Below, piece by piece: positions 26,727-36,236 of a stretch of DNA of 64,000 nt. The notes beneath the pieces are model-generated. The model was not told the origin of the DNA and did no database searches. It was given only the letters and a program-made list of their open reading frames with translations. Source of the DNA: Bacteroidales bacterium (GTDB lineage Bacteria; Bacteroidota; Bacteroidia; Bacteroidales; Paludibacteraceae). Each line of letters opens with the position of its first letter. Position 1 is the first letter of the stretch. Position numbers and translations under genes: made by a program. The stretch is from NCBI GenBank assembly GCA_015061115.1, contig SUXE01000002.1:225944-289943 (forward strand), read 5' to 3'.

Positions 26727-29549
26727 TCAATACCAAGACGGATGATCACTTGGAGAACTGCTCTTCTCATACTTCAAATCCTGAAGCAATGATGAGTTTG
26801 CATGGATTGTGAAGTTGAACGACTGGTTATATCCGAATGGCACCAAGTTGAGGGACGCACTCCAACAGTGAAGTGATCGCGATATTCCACAAGTCGTATA
26901 ACTGATTTCTTTTCTGATCACATCGTAACCTGAGCTATAATTGAAGCTCCAATTGCGAGTGAATGTGAAACTTCCTGAGAAGTTCAACATACAGGACCAA
27001 TCCTGATCGTATGTCAACCTCTCCTTATTAAACTTTTTATCTCCATAAGATACAGATGCGCTGATGTTAAAGTTCCAAGGTAAAGAGAATGCTTCATATC
27101 CCTCATCGTCCTTCTTTGAATTGTCTTTCTTCTTATCTCTCAAACGTCTTGGACCTTGTTTGTCAAGCACATCTGGATCAGTATCCTCATATTCGTCGCT
27201 GCTTGTAGGCTCTCCCTTAATCTGGTCTTCTTGCTTCTGCTTCCTCTTAAATGTATTATTATTAAAATTATAGCTCATGCTTGTCGACGCATTTGTCATC
27301 CTGGCAAGACGGTGATTTTTTTCCATTTCTGTGACATTCACTCTCGTCGGGTTACCATAATCATTCAACTGGTATGTGTAAGGAGTCCAACGGCTATTGA
27401 CACTGAATGTTGTGTTTCCTGGCAGTTTGAATCGAACATTAGCACTGATATCAGACCAATTCAACGAATCTGCAAACACATTATAACTTGTGCTCAACAT
27501 CAAATTGTCGATCAATGATATCTTCTTATAACCAGTTGTGTCTCTGTCTGTACGGACCTTCATTTCAACATTGTTACTCAACGACAGATTAACATTACCA
27601 CTCGGACCATTTGAACGTGTGCCACCGCCTCTCATTCTAGCATAGTCTATAGGCTTCACGTCGGACAAATCCATTCCCTCAACAGGACGGATATACGAGC
27701 CATAATATGGATCCCTCATTCCTGGGAACGGAGTGACCATGTGATCAAAATCAGGTCTGTATGAGAAACCAATCGTTGGCACACACATGTGTCGAATGGC
27801 CGCGATTTTCTTTCCACCCATCCACTTCAACGGTTTATAGAAGCCATACAGAGTGGTGTTCAAGTTCACACTTGCAGAAAAATCGTTTTTGAAGAACAAA
27901 CCATAATGATATGCAGTATCAACCTTTGCAAGATTCTCATTCCAACTCAAATCCTGAGTTTTATGATACCATTTCTCATTATATGAGATGCTAGGGCTCA
28001 AAACAAGATATTTGAGAATATTGTATGATGCTCCAAATGATAATCTGTGAGTTGCTTCCAAATCTGTGAAGAAATCGTCAGCAGTCTGGATTTCCGAGCT
28101 CCACATCAGCTTATCCTGTTTCATCGACACGCTGTTATCAGCGCTGAAATTATAGTTGAAATATATCTTTTCATACCATTTCTTGCTTCCAACCACCACT
28201 TTTCTTTGGAAAGGATATATACGATTCATACTGACTGTCAAAGACGGGAATGTGATAGACAATGTAGAGTCACTCTGTCTTTGGTTGATCGTCAAGTTCG
28301 TCTGCAAAGAGAACACACTCTCCGGAAACTGGTATGCGTAGTTGATACTGCTGGATTTGTTGTTTTCCGCGTATGACGAAGCATTATAGTATGAACGTGT
28401 ATTGTTCTTATTATAAGCAGACGTTGAATAGTTGACACTTGCGGAGAATGTGCTGAATGGATTTGCCTTAGCATCCTGCTTATGTGTCCAACGGATCTTC
28501 ATATCCTTCATCTCAGTATAGTTCGGCATTCCCTTCTCTCCCGAACCTGTCACCTGATAACTAAACAATAAGTTTCCACTATGTTTGTATCGTCTGATAT
28601 AACGAGATGTTCCGTTCACTCCCCATGACCCTTTCGTGTAGATATCTCCACGCACTGCCAAATCGACATAATCATTGATAGCGAAATAGTAACCGCCATT
28701 ACGCAAATAAAATCCCTGACGAGAATCCTCACCGAATGTCGGCATCAAAAGACCTGACTTATAAGAACTTGAGAATGGGAAATAGGCGAATGGGATCACC
28801 ACAGGAATCGGCACATCAAGCAATACGAAATAAGCCGGACCTGTAACGACACAATTCTTCGGAACAACTTTGGCCTTAGTCAAGTTGAGATAGAAATGTG
28901 GATGTTCATGATTGTCACAAGTGGTATACTTACCATCTTTCATCAAAAAAGTGTTGTCTGGATTCTTTCTTGCCTTATCACTCGTGATATATCCATCCTG
29001 CTGCTGAGTAATCACACCTCGGATCAATCCCTTGCCCGACTTGTAATTATAATCCATACTCTCACTCTCATATTCATCAGGGCCATCCTTAAATATCGGT
29101 GTCTCAACCAAAGCTCCAGTGCTGTCTATCTTTCCACGAGCTTTGACTGTGCTGTTTTCAATATCCAGACTGATATTGTCACTGTTCAGTTCAAGTGTCT
29201 GATAATTGATAGACGCCTTTCCATACAGATACGCATCGCCTCCACCTACAAAGACTATTGAATCGGATGCAGAATAAGTGATTTCACTCTCAATAGCATC
29301 TTTGCTTGGTTCAAACACAAAAGTTTTGGGATCTTTTTTCTGTTTTTTTCTCTTTTTTACAACAACAGAATCATTTTGTGCCAAAATTGTATCATTCTTC
29401 GGCAATGAGAAAGACAAAGTGTCGGCAGATAGAGTCACCTCTTTTCTGTCGATACTATCTTTTTTTACCTCCGTACTTTGTGCATAACTATTTGAATACA
29501 AAAGTATTGCAAACAACGTACAGAATATATGCTTTATCTTGTAGTGCAT
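26727..29549 (-). CDS. lptD: LPS-assembly outer-membrane protein LptD (OstA-like)
   Basis: 940 residues. Signal peptide ~1-23 (SNSYAQ). A low-complexity Lys-rich stretch (KKRKKQKKD) is followed by the OstA/LptD N-terminal beta-jellyroll ~85-250, with ASINYQTLELNSDNISLDI, GLIRGVITQQQDGYITSD and YFVLLDVPIPVVIPFAYFPF (split motif). The rest (~260-940) is a large outer-membrane beta-barrel rich in aromatic alternating strands. It inserts lipopolysaccharide into the outer leaflet. Length and features match Bacteroidetes LptD. It has its own TTTG-N20-TAAATTTG promoter and is followed directly by DUF1294. Confidence 0.9.
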   Translation of the reverse strand: MHYKIKHIFCTLFAILLYSNSYAQSTEVKKDSIDRKEVTLSADTLSFSLPKNDTILAQNDSVVVKKRKKQKKDPKTFVFEPSKDAIESEITYSASDSIVFVGGGDAYLYGKASINYQTLELNSDNISLDIENSTVKARGKIDSTGALVETPIFKDGPDEYESESMDYNYKSGKGLIRGVITQQQDGYITSDKARKNPDNTFLMKDGKYTTCDNHEHPHFYLNLTKAKVVPKNCVVTGPAYFVLLDVPIPVVIPFAYFPFSSSYKSGLLMPTFGEDSRQGFYLRNGGYYFAINDYVDLAVRGDIYTKGSWGVNGTSRYIRRYKHSGNLLFSYQVTGSGEKGMPNYTEMKDMKIRWTHKQDAKANPFSTFSASVNYSTSAYNKNNTRSYYNASSYAENNKSSSINYAYQFPESVFSLQTNLTINQRQSDSTLSITFPSLTVSMNRIYPFQRKVVVGSKKWYEKIYFNYNFSADNSVSMKQDKLMWSSEIQTADDFFTDLEATHRLSFGASYNILKYLVLSPSISYNEKWYHKTQDLSWNENLAKVDTAYHYGLFFKNDFSASVNLNTTLYGFYKPLKWMGGKKIAAIRHMCVPTIGFSYRPDFDHMVTPFPGMRDPYYGSYIRPVEGMDLSDVKPIDYARMRGGGTRSNGPSGNVNLSLSNNVEMKVRTDRDTTGYKKISLIDNLMLSTSYNVFADSLNWSDISANVRFKLPGNTTFSVNSRWTPYTYQLNDYGNPTRVNVTEMEKNHRLARMTNASTSMSYNFNNNTFKRKQKQEDQIKGEPTSSDEYEDTDPDVLDKQGPRRLRDKKKDNSKKDDEGYEAFSLPWNFNISASVSYGDKKFNKERLTYDQDWSCMLNFSGSFTFTRNWSFNYSSGYDVIRKEISYTTCGISRSLHCWSASLNLVPFGYNQSFNFTIHANSSLLQDLKYEKSSSPSDHPSWY

Positions 29550-29579
29550 TACTACGCTTGTTCTTCTTACTTTTTCTTA

Positions 29580-29611
29580 CAAATTTATTTCTTTTCGCTG
29601 ACTTTCACAAA
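29580..29611 (-). promoter_or_regulatory. Promoter of lptD
   Basis: Minus strand: TTTG (29611-29608), 20 bases, TAAATTTG (29587-29580), ~30 bp before the ATG. Confidence 0.75.
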
Positions 29612-29663
29612 TGTTTTATGAATTTGCCGACAGCGGAAAACACTCATCCGAGACCAGAACCAC

Positions 29664-29700
29664 AAAAAAAGACCGATCAAAACATGGTCGGTCTAATTTT
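29664..29700 (-). terminator. Terminator of prfC
   Basis: Stem AGACCGA / TCGGTCT with a seven-T run on the minus strand. A T run on the other side would also let it work on the plus strand. Confidence 0.8.
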
Positions 29701-29741
29701 TTATCTTCTGAAGACATGAACATTCCCGTCTACTGCAATCA

Positions 29742-31322
29742 TCAAAATTCTGATGAGAAATGGAAGCGAATCTTAGGGAAATCGCTCTGCGCCATCTGCA
29801 GGATATAGCCGGAATCAGCTAGGAACACATCTCTTCCCTCTTTATCCTTTGCCATATACTGGTATTTTCTCTTCTTGAATGTGTCAAGAGCCTCAGCGTC
29901 ATCACTCTCAATCCAACATGCTTTATAAAGTGAGATTGGCTCCCAACGGCATTGAGCATTATATTCATGAAGTAGACGGTACTGGATCACCTCAAACTGC
30001 AACGCTCCTACCGTACCAATGATCTTGCGTCCGTTAAACTGGTTTGTAAACACCTGTGCGACACCTTCATCTGTAAGTTGCTCGATTCCCTTGTTGAGCT
30101 GCTTTGCCTTCATCGGATCGTCGTTCTCGATATATTTGAACATCTCAGGCGAGAAACTTGGCAATCCCTTAAAATGGATTGTCTCACCAGATGTAAGAGT
30201 GTCTCCGATCTTGAATGTGCCGCCACTGTCTGGCAAACCAACGATATCGCCTGGATAAGCTTCGTCGACAATATCTTTCTTCTGAGCCATGAAACAAGTA
30301 GGGCTTGAGAATTTGAAGCTCTTGCCAAGACGAACATGCTTATAATTGACGTTTCTTTCAAACTTACCTGAGCAAACCTTCACAAAAGCGATACAGCTTC
30401 TGTGGTTAGGGTCCATATTCGCATGGATTTTGAAAACGAATCCTGAGAATTTTTCTTCCTCCGGCTTCACAATTCTCTCCTCTGTCTGGATCTCTCCTGG
30501 CGACGGTGCAATCTCACAGAAACAGTCAAGCAACTCCTTGATTCCGAAGTTGTTCAACGCAGATCCGAAGAACACTGGAGCCACCTGACCTGCCTCGTAT
30601 GTGCTTCTGTCAAACTCAGGATAGACACCATCCAAAAGTTCAAGATCCTCACGAAGCTGCATAGCATCCTGCTCACCTACGATATCATCAAGCTGTTTGG
30701 AATTGATATCGTCGATCGCCACATTTTCCGAAATAGTCTGTTTGCTTGGGGTATATAGGTTCAAACTGTGTTCATACAAATTGTAGACTCCCTTGAATTT
30801 ATCGCCCTGGTTGATAGGCCAAGAAAGAGGGCGCACCATGATATTAAGTTCCTTTTCAAGCTCATCCATAAGGTCGAAAGGATTCTTACCGTTACGGTCC
30901 ATCTTATTGACAAAGACGATAACAGGAGTGTTGCGCATACGGCAGACATTCATTAGTTTACGTGTCTGCGACTCGACACCCTTGGCACAGTCGACAACGA
31001 TGATAACGCTGTCTACAGCCGTCAAAGTACGGAAAGTATCCTCCTGGAAATCCTGGTGACCTGGAGTATCAAGGATATTGATTTTGAAGCCGTTGTATTC
31101 AAATGCCATCACGGACGTAGCGACAGAGATACCACGCTGCTTTTCAATTTCCATCCAGTCAGACGTCGCTGTTTTCTTGATTTTGTTGGATTTCACGGCT
31201 CCAGCAATATGGATAGCACCACCAAAGAGCAACAGTTTTTCAGTCAGTGTAGTTTTACCAGCGTCGGGATGCGAGATTACCGCAAACGTACGTCTTCTTT
31301 TGATTTCGTCTATGAATGCCAT
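29742..31322 (-). CDS. prfC: Peptide chain release factor 3
   Basis: 526 residues, usual length. GTPase motifs: [15 protein letters not shown] (G1), [10 protein letters not shown] (G2), LDTPGHQDF (G3) and VNKMDR (G4). Domain II includes [18 protein letters not shown], and the C-terminal domain ends [14 protein letters not shown]3 recycles RF1/RF2 from terminating ribosomes using GTP. Monocistronic, with a TAATTTTG box ~26 bp upstream and its own terminator. Confidence 0.97.
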   Translation of the reverse strand: MAFIDEIKRRRTFAVISHPDAGKTTLTEKLLLFGGAIHIAGAVKSNKIKKTATSDWMEIEKQRGISVATSVMAFEYNGFKINILDTPGHQDFQEDTFRTLTAVDSVIIVVDCAKGVESQTRKLMNVCRMRNTPVIVFVNKMDRNGKNPFDLMDELEKELNIMVRPLSWPINQGDKFKGVYNLYEHSLNLYTPSKQTISENVAIDDINSKQLDDIVGEQDAMQLREDLELLDGVYPEFDRSTYEAGQVAPVFFGSALNNFGIKELLDCFCEIAPSPGEIQTEERIVKPEEEKFSGFVFKIHANMDPNHRSCIAFVKVCSGKFERNVNYKHVRLGKSFKFSSPTCFMAQKKDIVDEAYPGDIVGLPDSGGTFKIGDTLTSGETIHFKGLPSFSPEMFKYIENDDPMKAKQLNKGIEQLTDEGVAQVFTNQFNGRKIIGTVGALQFEVIQYRLLHEYNAQCRWEPISLYKACWIESDDAEALDTFKKRKYQYMAKDKEGRDVFLADSGYILQMAQSDFPKIRFHFSSEF

Positions 31323-31347
31323 TTGTACAAATTTCTTTTAAACGGCG

Positions 31348-31355
31348 CAAAATTA
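31348..31355 (-). promoter_or_regulatory. -7 box of prfC
   Basis: Minus strand TAATTTTG just upstream of the ATG, implying a short leader. Confidence 0.5.
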
Positions 31356-31384
31356 CAAAAAAAATTTCGATTGATTATTAATCG

Positions 31385-31554
31385 TTAATCATTAATCGTT
31401 TCCCGACACCAACTTCGTTGGAATCGGCTACCGTTGGTGAAAACAGGAGGGCGACCACAAGGGTTCGGACATAAGCGGGCGACCACAAGGGTTCTCCCCT
31501 ACAAAGGGTCGTAGACCCTTTATCTCCGACGATAGCCGATTCCAAAATGATTAA
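31385..31554. repeat. Intergenic inverted-repeat element with internal direct repeat
   Basis: Nested inverted arms TTAATCATT (31385) / AATGATTAA (31546) and GGAATCGGCTA (31420) / TAGCCGATTCC (31533). Inside are two direct copies of GGGCGACCACAAGGGTT (31450 and 31478) and the palindrome-like AAAGGGTCGTAGACCCTTT. No ORF. It looks like a dispersed intergenic repeat. Confidence 0.6.
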
Positions 31555-31570
31555 TGGCGACTGACTGGAT

Positions 31571-32338
31571 TCATTTGCAATCTGTTTCTTCCTCTTTCGA
31601 GGCGGGTTGGGCGTATTTCACTTCAAACTTTTTGTAGGCTTCTACCCATTTTAGCATTTGATCACGACTGTCGCTCACAAATTTTTCATCTTTGAGCGTG
31701 TATATTTTACCCATTCCTTTATAATCCTCCACCTTCTCGTACTCAGACATGTCCGGCAAATCAAAATCGTTGGGAAAATAGAGTATCCAGCCGGGATGAA
31801 GCGTCAATTTCTGATGCTCTTTGAGTTGCTTCCAAAAATACCATGGATAAATACCCGCATATTTAGGCTTGAAATAATCTATCAAATCATTCATCACTTT
31901 CGGTCCCCATTCAAAGAAATTCTCATCTGTCTCTGGAACTTCTATATTCATCCCATTTCTACTTGAAGGACATCCAAAGTTGCAAGTTATTTTATACTTT
32001 ACATCTTTACTCTCTTTGTACATATATATATATAAATAACCAGCCCAATCAGAAGAATCTTCGGTTACAACCTTTACATCTTTGTTGTACTTTCGGACAT
32101 CTTTACCTTCCTCTTTTATGAATTTTTCTGATATGGAATGTGCTAATTCTGTCTCGCAGTCGAACTTTTCAAGGTCAATAATTTTCTCTTCTTTTTTCAA
32201 ATAAGAGATATACTCCCATTTTTTTAGACGCTTGCAATGCTTGGCAATGGTCAACAACACGTGCGCCACATCCCAACTTGCTTCTCCTATTGTTTTTGCA
32301 CAATCGGGTAAACTAATAGTCAAATCAAAATTCCTCAT
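31571..32338 (-). CDS. Imm52-like immunity protein (orphan)
   Basis: 255 residues, no signal peptide. The segment YAGIYPWYFWKQLKEH...HPGWILYFPND recalls the Imm52 immunity family of polymorphic toxin systems, which I remember as paired with Tox-REase-5 nuclease toxins. Its ATG overlaps by 4 bp (ATGA) the stop of a 43-codon frame that reads like the tail of such a toxin. That arrangement is expected of a toxin-immunity pair, but the toxin body is missing. It would neutralise an incoming cognate toxin in the cytoplasm. The family call is from motif memory and moderate. Confidence 0.55.
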   Translation of the reverse strand: MRNFDLTISLPDCAKTIGEASWDVAHVLLTIAKHCKRLKKWEYISYLKKEEKIIDLEKFDCETELAHSISEKFIKEEGKDVRKYNKDVKVVTEDSSDWAGYLYIYMYKESKDVKYKITCNFGCPSSRNGMNIEVPETDENFFEWGPKVMNDLIDYFKPKYAGIYPWYFWKQLKEHQKLTLHPGWILYFPNDFDLPDMSEYEKVEDYKGMGKIYTLKDEKFVSDSRDQMLKWVEAYKKFEVKYAQPASKEEETDCK

Positions 32339-32466
32339 TGTTGTTTAATATATTTTACTTTTATGTTAATCGGAGCAGGTTTTGCATTATCGAACAATTT
32401 TTGAATGCCTTTTGCCCCAAATTCGGTTGACACATGCCATTCGATTTCAACGTTGTAGGCACCAGT
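32335..32466 (-). pseudogene. C-terminal remnant of a Tox-REase-5-like toxin
   Basis: A 43-codon frame with no start codon, bounded upstream by an in-frame TAA (32467-32469) and ending in TGA overlapping the immunity-gene ATG. It reads NVEIEWHVSTEFGAKGIQKL and then NIKVKYIKQQ, like the last helix and strand of Tox-REase-5 toxins (EWH...A...I.V.Y). The rest of the toxin appears to have been replaced by the FISUMP gene next door. Confidence 0.5.
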
Positions 32467-32488
32467 TTAATTGATTATTTTTTATCAT

Positions 32489-33145
32489 TTACGGCAATAT
32501 AGCCACTGCACGTACACTTTGACCAACATATCTGGAATATCCACCTTCAACGCCAACATAATTTCTTAAATAAAGTGCCCAACACTCATAAGGATAGCTA
32601 CTAACGATATGAGAAGTATAATATTCCCCACAGCAATCTTTTTCCAAAAGTCTGATGTCTGCTCGATAACCAGCAAATGGGAAAAATATAGAATTTCCAT
32701 TATACATAGAACGACCTACCATCCCAACAACTCCCTTCCCCATAAAATTTTCCACCTTCTCCCATTCGCAACTTTCTTTCAACTCAGTCATTTCGGAAAT
32801 AGTTGGCATACGCCACCCATTCCCCCAATTGACCGCCGCTGCATCATCCTCAATCTCTAACATTTTTTTATTATCTATCTTTCCATATGTTTTTAATGAA
32901 GTTGGATTAGTGCAGTATTTGGTCAGATTAAACATTGTCCCCCATTTATATAACGATTCACTATAATCTTCTTTAGGAGTCACCTCACCCCATGCAAAAT
33001 AGTCGCCCAATTCGTATGGTTTTAAGGCTCCAATATTACATGTGGCCCACATAATACCACTTGACAAACCAAGATCCACATAGTCATGTCCTCCTATCTG
33101 ACCATCAGATATCTGAAAATTCTTTATATCAATATCATTTCCCAT
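32489..33145 (-). CDS. FISUMP-domain protein (Fib_succ_major)
   Basis: 218 residues. Signature VDLGLSSGIMWATCNIGA, YFAWGEVTPKEDY, WGNGWRMPTISEMTEL and YVGQSVRAVAI define the Fibrobacter succinogenes major paralogous domain, a C-type-lectin-like fold related to SUMF1. It usually occurs on secreted proteins, but here there is no signal peptide: the protein opens MGNDIDIKNFQISDGQIGGH. It may be the C-terminal part of a once larger secreted protein. It lies directly upstream of a toxin tail in the same direction, suggesting that recombination placed it there. Confidence 0.75.
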   Translation of the reverse strand: MGNDIDIKNFQISDGQIGGHDYVDLGLSSGIMWATCNIGALKPYELGDYFAWGEVTPKEDYSESLYKWGTMFNLTKYCTNPTSLKTYGKIDNKKMLEIEDDAAAVNWGNGWRMPTISEMTELKESCEWEKVENFMGKGVVGMVGRSMYNGNSIFFPFAGYRADIRLLEKDCCGEYYTSHIVSSYPYECWALYLRNYVGVEGGYSRYVGQSVRAVAILP

Positions 33146-33436
33146 AGTTACTCAATTAATTCATATTGGTTCCGTTAACAAAAATAAGAGTTTTCCTCTT
33201 CTATACCATGCAAAAAAAATAGTCTATGACCGATTTTCCATCTCTATTCCTCAAAAAAAATGTAATATTTCTCTGTGAACTTTGTGTCTCTGTGGTTTTA
33301 TTAAATTCTGTGTGCTCGCATTCGGCACGCACGTGAAAATGGATCAGGAACAATATCTATCGAACAAGGACTCTTAACAACCCTCATTTATGACACTCCA
33401 ACTATCATTTTCTCCTATTTTTTTCGTCACTTATTA
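33146..33436. repeat. Intergenic region with dispersed repeat copy
   Basis: No gene. At 33268-33300 the sequence TTTCTCTGTGAACTTTGTG-TCTCTGTGGTTTTA matches, in inverse orientation and with two differences, the core of the element at 44711-44897. It is followed by GTGCTCGCATTCGGCACGCAC, another small inverted repeat. Confidence 0.5.
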
Positions 33437-34333
33437 TTAATCCTTATCGAGACTGATTTTATATAATTCTCTTTCTGAATTCTTTATATAAGAGCATCGC
33501 TTTCGTCTGGAATAAATTCCTTTATAAAATCCTGTTTTGGCAACGACCGCAGGCTTATTCTCTTTAAGATTCCAAATCACAAAAGGAAATGATTTCTGAG
33601 ACCCCTGATTCCCAGCATTTTTTGCGTCTAATTCACCTAATATATAAATTCCATCGTCTGAAATAGCAGAAAATCTGAATGCCTCATCGACACAAATTTC
33701 CTTATCCAGATCATCTAAATCTCTATAATAAAGTCCGTAATCGCCCAAACAATCAGCATTGACGTCGTGATACTTGGAATAAAAAATCCGATCCTCTATT
33801 ATACGCAAATGAGCACACAGACCTGATGAAATCTTCCGTACATTTTTCTTTCCTTCTTTCAAATCTCTTAAATCAAAAAGATGAATGAAATCCATCTCAT
33901 CAGATCCGTCAACAAAATTATTAGATGCTAAACTTATTGCAAGTATATTATATTTATCTGATATTGACACGGAACCAATTGAAGTCTCTTCTACATCAAA
34001 CAATTCAACCTTTTTTTTGCCATCGTAAAAGCAACACCTAAACGCAGACATGTCTTCATCGATAGGCTCTGTGAAAACAGAAATAGAATCCTCCACATAC
34101 CAGAATGATTTATATGAGTCGTCAAACGTTTTGTCACTCACAATAATTCCGTTTTCTTCATCAAAATACCCTCCTTGCTTTGTTGCTGGAAAATCATTAA
34201 TATATCCTGTTTCCAAAAACCAAATATTTTCAGAGAACTCTAATTTCTCATATTCGCCTACCAAATTTTGATTATCACCCAAAGAACATGAAGAAAACAA
34301 CATCAAGAACAAACAGATTTTATAATTGGGCAT
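33437..34333 (-). CDS. Putative lipoprotein, beta-propeller-like
   Basis: 298 residues. A short signal ends LFSSC, a lipobox with acylated Cys expected near residue 16. The rest has WD/propeller-like strands (SVSISDKYNILAISLAS, FIHLFDLRDLKEG, FRFSAISDDGIYILGEL, FPFVIWNLKENKPAVVAKTG). No enzymatic motif and no family recognised. It is likely a periplasm- or surface-anchored lipoprotein in an accessory stretch. Confidence 0.55.
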   Translation of the reverse strand: MPNYKICLFLMLFSSCSLGDNQNLVGEYEKLEFSENIWFLETGYINDFPATKQGGYFDEENGIIVSDKTFDDSYKSFWYVEDSISVFTEPIDEDMSAFRCCFYDGKKKVELFDVEETSIGSVSISDKYNILAISLASNNFVDGSDEMDFIHLFDLRDLKEGKKNVRKISSGLCAHLRIIEDRIFYSKYHDVNADCLGDYGLYYRDLDDLDKEICVDEAFRFSAISDDGIYILGELDAKNAGNQGSQKSFPFVIWNLKENKPAVVAKTGFYKGIYSRRKRCSYIKNSERELYKISLDKD

Positions 34334-34383
34334 ACTTTTATAATTATGGTTGGTCTCCTTTAAGTTAAAAGAATCTTGTCCTT

Positions 34384-34716
34384 CTAATCCTCATCGTCTA
34401 TTATAAAAACCTCTTCATTCTTGCGCTTCATATAATATTCCTCGCGCGCGAAACGTTCAAGATTGGCTTTATTTGTGCTCAATTCATCAATCTTCTTCAG
34501 ACATGTCTCAATCTGCTTGTCATAAGAGTCTATCTGCTCGTTCAATTCACGGATTTTATTATAGTTTTCAAACCTATCGATATAGGTGTTTTCCATGATG
34601 AAAAAAGAGAGCACAAAGAAAATAGCGATAACCAGCAGATACTTGTTGGTAACCACCGCTTTCAATTTTTTCAATGCGACAAGACAGATTTTTTTTAGGA
34701 TATCGTATTCGTTCAT
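34384..34716 (-). CDS. DivIC/FtsB-like septum formation initiator protein
   Basis: 110 residues from ATG 34716. A short cytoplasmic segment, one transmembrane helix (YLLVIAIFFVLSFFIM) and a periplasmic coiled coil (NKIRELNEQIDSYDKQIETC), ending ERFAREEYYMKRKNEEVFII, the FtsB/DivIC consensus. It would bridge FtsL and FtsQ in the divisome. A TTG 24 bp upstream is rejected because it lies inside the TAATTTTG box. Confidence 0.85.
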   Translation of the reverse strand: MNEYDILKKICLVALKKLKAVVTNKYLLVIAIFFVLSFFIMENTYIDRFENYNKIRELNEQIDSYDKQIETCLKKIDELSTNKANLERFAREEYYMKRKNEEVFIIDDED

Positions 34717-34737
34717 ATCAAAATTCTTTGTTGACCA

Positions 34738-34745
34738 CAAAATTA
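34738..34745 (-). promoter_or_regulatory. -7 box of the DivIC-like gene
   Basis: Minus strand TAATTTTG, ~21 bp before the ATG. Confidence 0.5.
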
Positions 34746-34777
34746 AAGAATTTTGTCAAATAGGAAAAAAAGGAGAT

Positions 34778-34814
34778 AAAAAAAAAGAGACGGTGGAAAT
34801 AGCTCCACCGTCTC
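34778..34814 (-). terminator. Terminator of the beta-helix/T9SS operon
   Basis: Perfect 11-bp stem GAGACGGTGGA / TCCACCGTCTC with a long T run on the minus strand. Confidence 0.88.
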
Positions 34815-34847
34815 CATATCGACCGTCAAATGTTTTTGACCTCTTTC

Positions 34848-36236
34848 TTACTTGACATATTTTTCGTATGCTTCCCAATTGCTCGGAATAGCCATAATAT
34901 AATCTGTCACATCATCCTCTTCCAAGTCCAATGTATACCCATTTACAATCACAGCACTTACATTATATGGTTTAATCTCCTCATAATCCGCTGACACATA
35001 TAGGCAACTGCTGTTACTAACATACAATAGACCATCAGATTTAACGACATTTGTCTTCTTAGCTCCAGACACTCTCTGTGTACTATTCTGATAAAGAGTA
35101 GTGACACCGCCATTGAAATCAATCGAAAGATCAGCCTGTGCGCAACGTGAACTTGCCGCAGTTGACTGGCAAATAACGACTACATTTCCAGACTCAACAG
35201 TGATAGTCTGATCCGCCTTGATTCCACATGGATAATTGTATTCACCATTCTCTTCGTAAGCCTTTCCTGCCAACACGATCAAAATGTCTCCGCCATCAAC
35301 TTTTATAGCACCGTCAGCTTTCAATCCTCTTGCTCCGTCGCCAGACAATTGGATATCCAGATTACCTCCATTAACATTTATGTTAGCATTATTCTCCTGA
35401 CCTTCCTCAAAAGTACAACGGATACCTCTCGCGTCGACAGCATCTGATTTAACGGTAAGTGAACCGCCATTGATTTCAGCATAGCCCTCTCCCACATCAA
35501 CACCATCAGCATTACAATTGACATTTACTTCTCCACCTGACTGTAAATAGTAGTCGTTGACGTGGATACCGTCAGATGCAGCATTGATAGTGAGCTTTCC
35601 GTTTTTCACCTCTACATAGTCACTACTCTGAATACCATGGCCGACAACACTTGTGATATTAAGAGATCCATCGCCCTTGAATTCAAACTGTCCACGTCCA
35701 CGCATTGTTGCTCCTACAGTATCATTATCACTGTTTTTCAACGAGTTTTCTCCAATCAAACGGACATCAGTATTCTTCTTTGTAAGAACATAGATAGGAG
35801 GATTAACTCCCGTACTAGTAAGATCAAGTCCGTTCAATTCAAATTCCGACTTATATTTAGAAGAGAAAATGACATTTCCATTACTGCTTTTACCAGAAAA
35901 CTTATATGTTATCTCTCTTCCGATGAATTCTGAGTTGATTTCAACTGTTGTACCAGTCACCTTGACATCAACGCTATCAAATGGATTGGAAACCGACACC
36001 TTGTCCCCATCAAATAGCACCGAAACAGAATGTTTCAAGACAATGCTGTCCACTTTTGATGTCTCAAAATCCTTATCTCCATATGAGAACTTATCACCAC
36101 TGAATTTTATCTTTGAGTCAGGATTCATAATGCGGACACTCACATCCGAGCCCTGATACACAGACATCTCTGTATCTGCTAATGCGGCCATCGAGCAAAA
36201 CATTGCAGATGCAAAAAGTATATTTTTTCTAATCAT
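34848..36236 (-). CDS. Secreted Cthe_2159-type beta-helix carbohydrate-binding protein
   Basis: 462 residues with a signal peptide (~1-20, AALAD). After an N-terminal beta domain that resembles the pre-domain of nearby T9SS proteins (PDSKIKFSGDKFSYGDK), residues ~150-420 form repeated units such as GHGIQSSDYVEVKNGKLTI, SDGIHVNDYYLQSGGEVNV and ADGVDVGEGYAEINGGSL. This is the DUF4353/Cthe_2159 right-handed beta-helix, reported to bind cellulose and acidic polysaccharide. It has no T9SS tail of its own, but its ATG overlaps by 4 bp the stop of a short T9SS-tailed gene, so the two are translationally coupled. Confidence 0.78.
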   Translation of the reverse strand: MIRKNILFASAMFCSMAALADTEMSVYQGSDVSVRIMNPDSKIKFSGDKFSYGDKDFETSKVDSIVLKHSVSVLFDGDKVSVSNPFDSVDVKVTGTTVEINSEFIGREITYKFSGKSSNGNVIFSSKYKSEFELNGLDLTSTGVNPPIYVLTKKNTDVRLIGENSLKNSDNDTVGATMRGRGQFEFKGDGSLNITSVVGHGIQSSDYVEVKNGKLTINAASDGIHVNDYYLQSGGEVNVNCNADGVDVGEGYAEINGGSLTVKSDAVDARGIRCTFEEGQENNANINVNGGNLDIQLSGDGARGLKADGAIKVDGGDILIVLAGKAYEENGEYNYPCGIKADQTITVESGNVVVICQSTAASSRCAQADLSIDFNGGVTTLYQNSTQRVSGAKKTNVVKSDGLLYVSNSSCLYVSADYEEIKPYNVSAVIVNGYTLDLEEDDVTDYIMAIPSNWEAYEKYVK

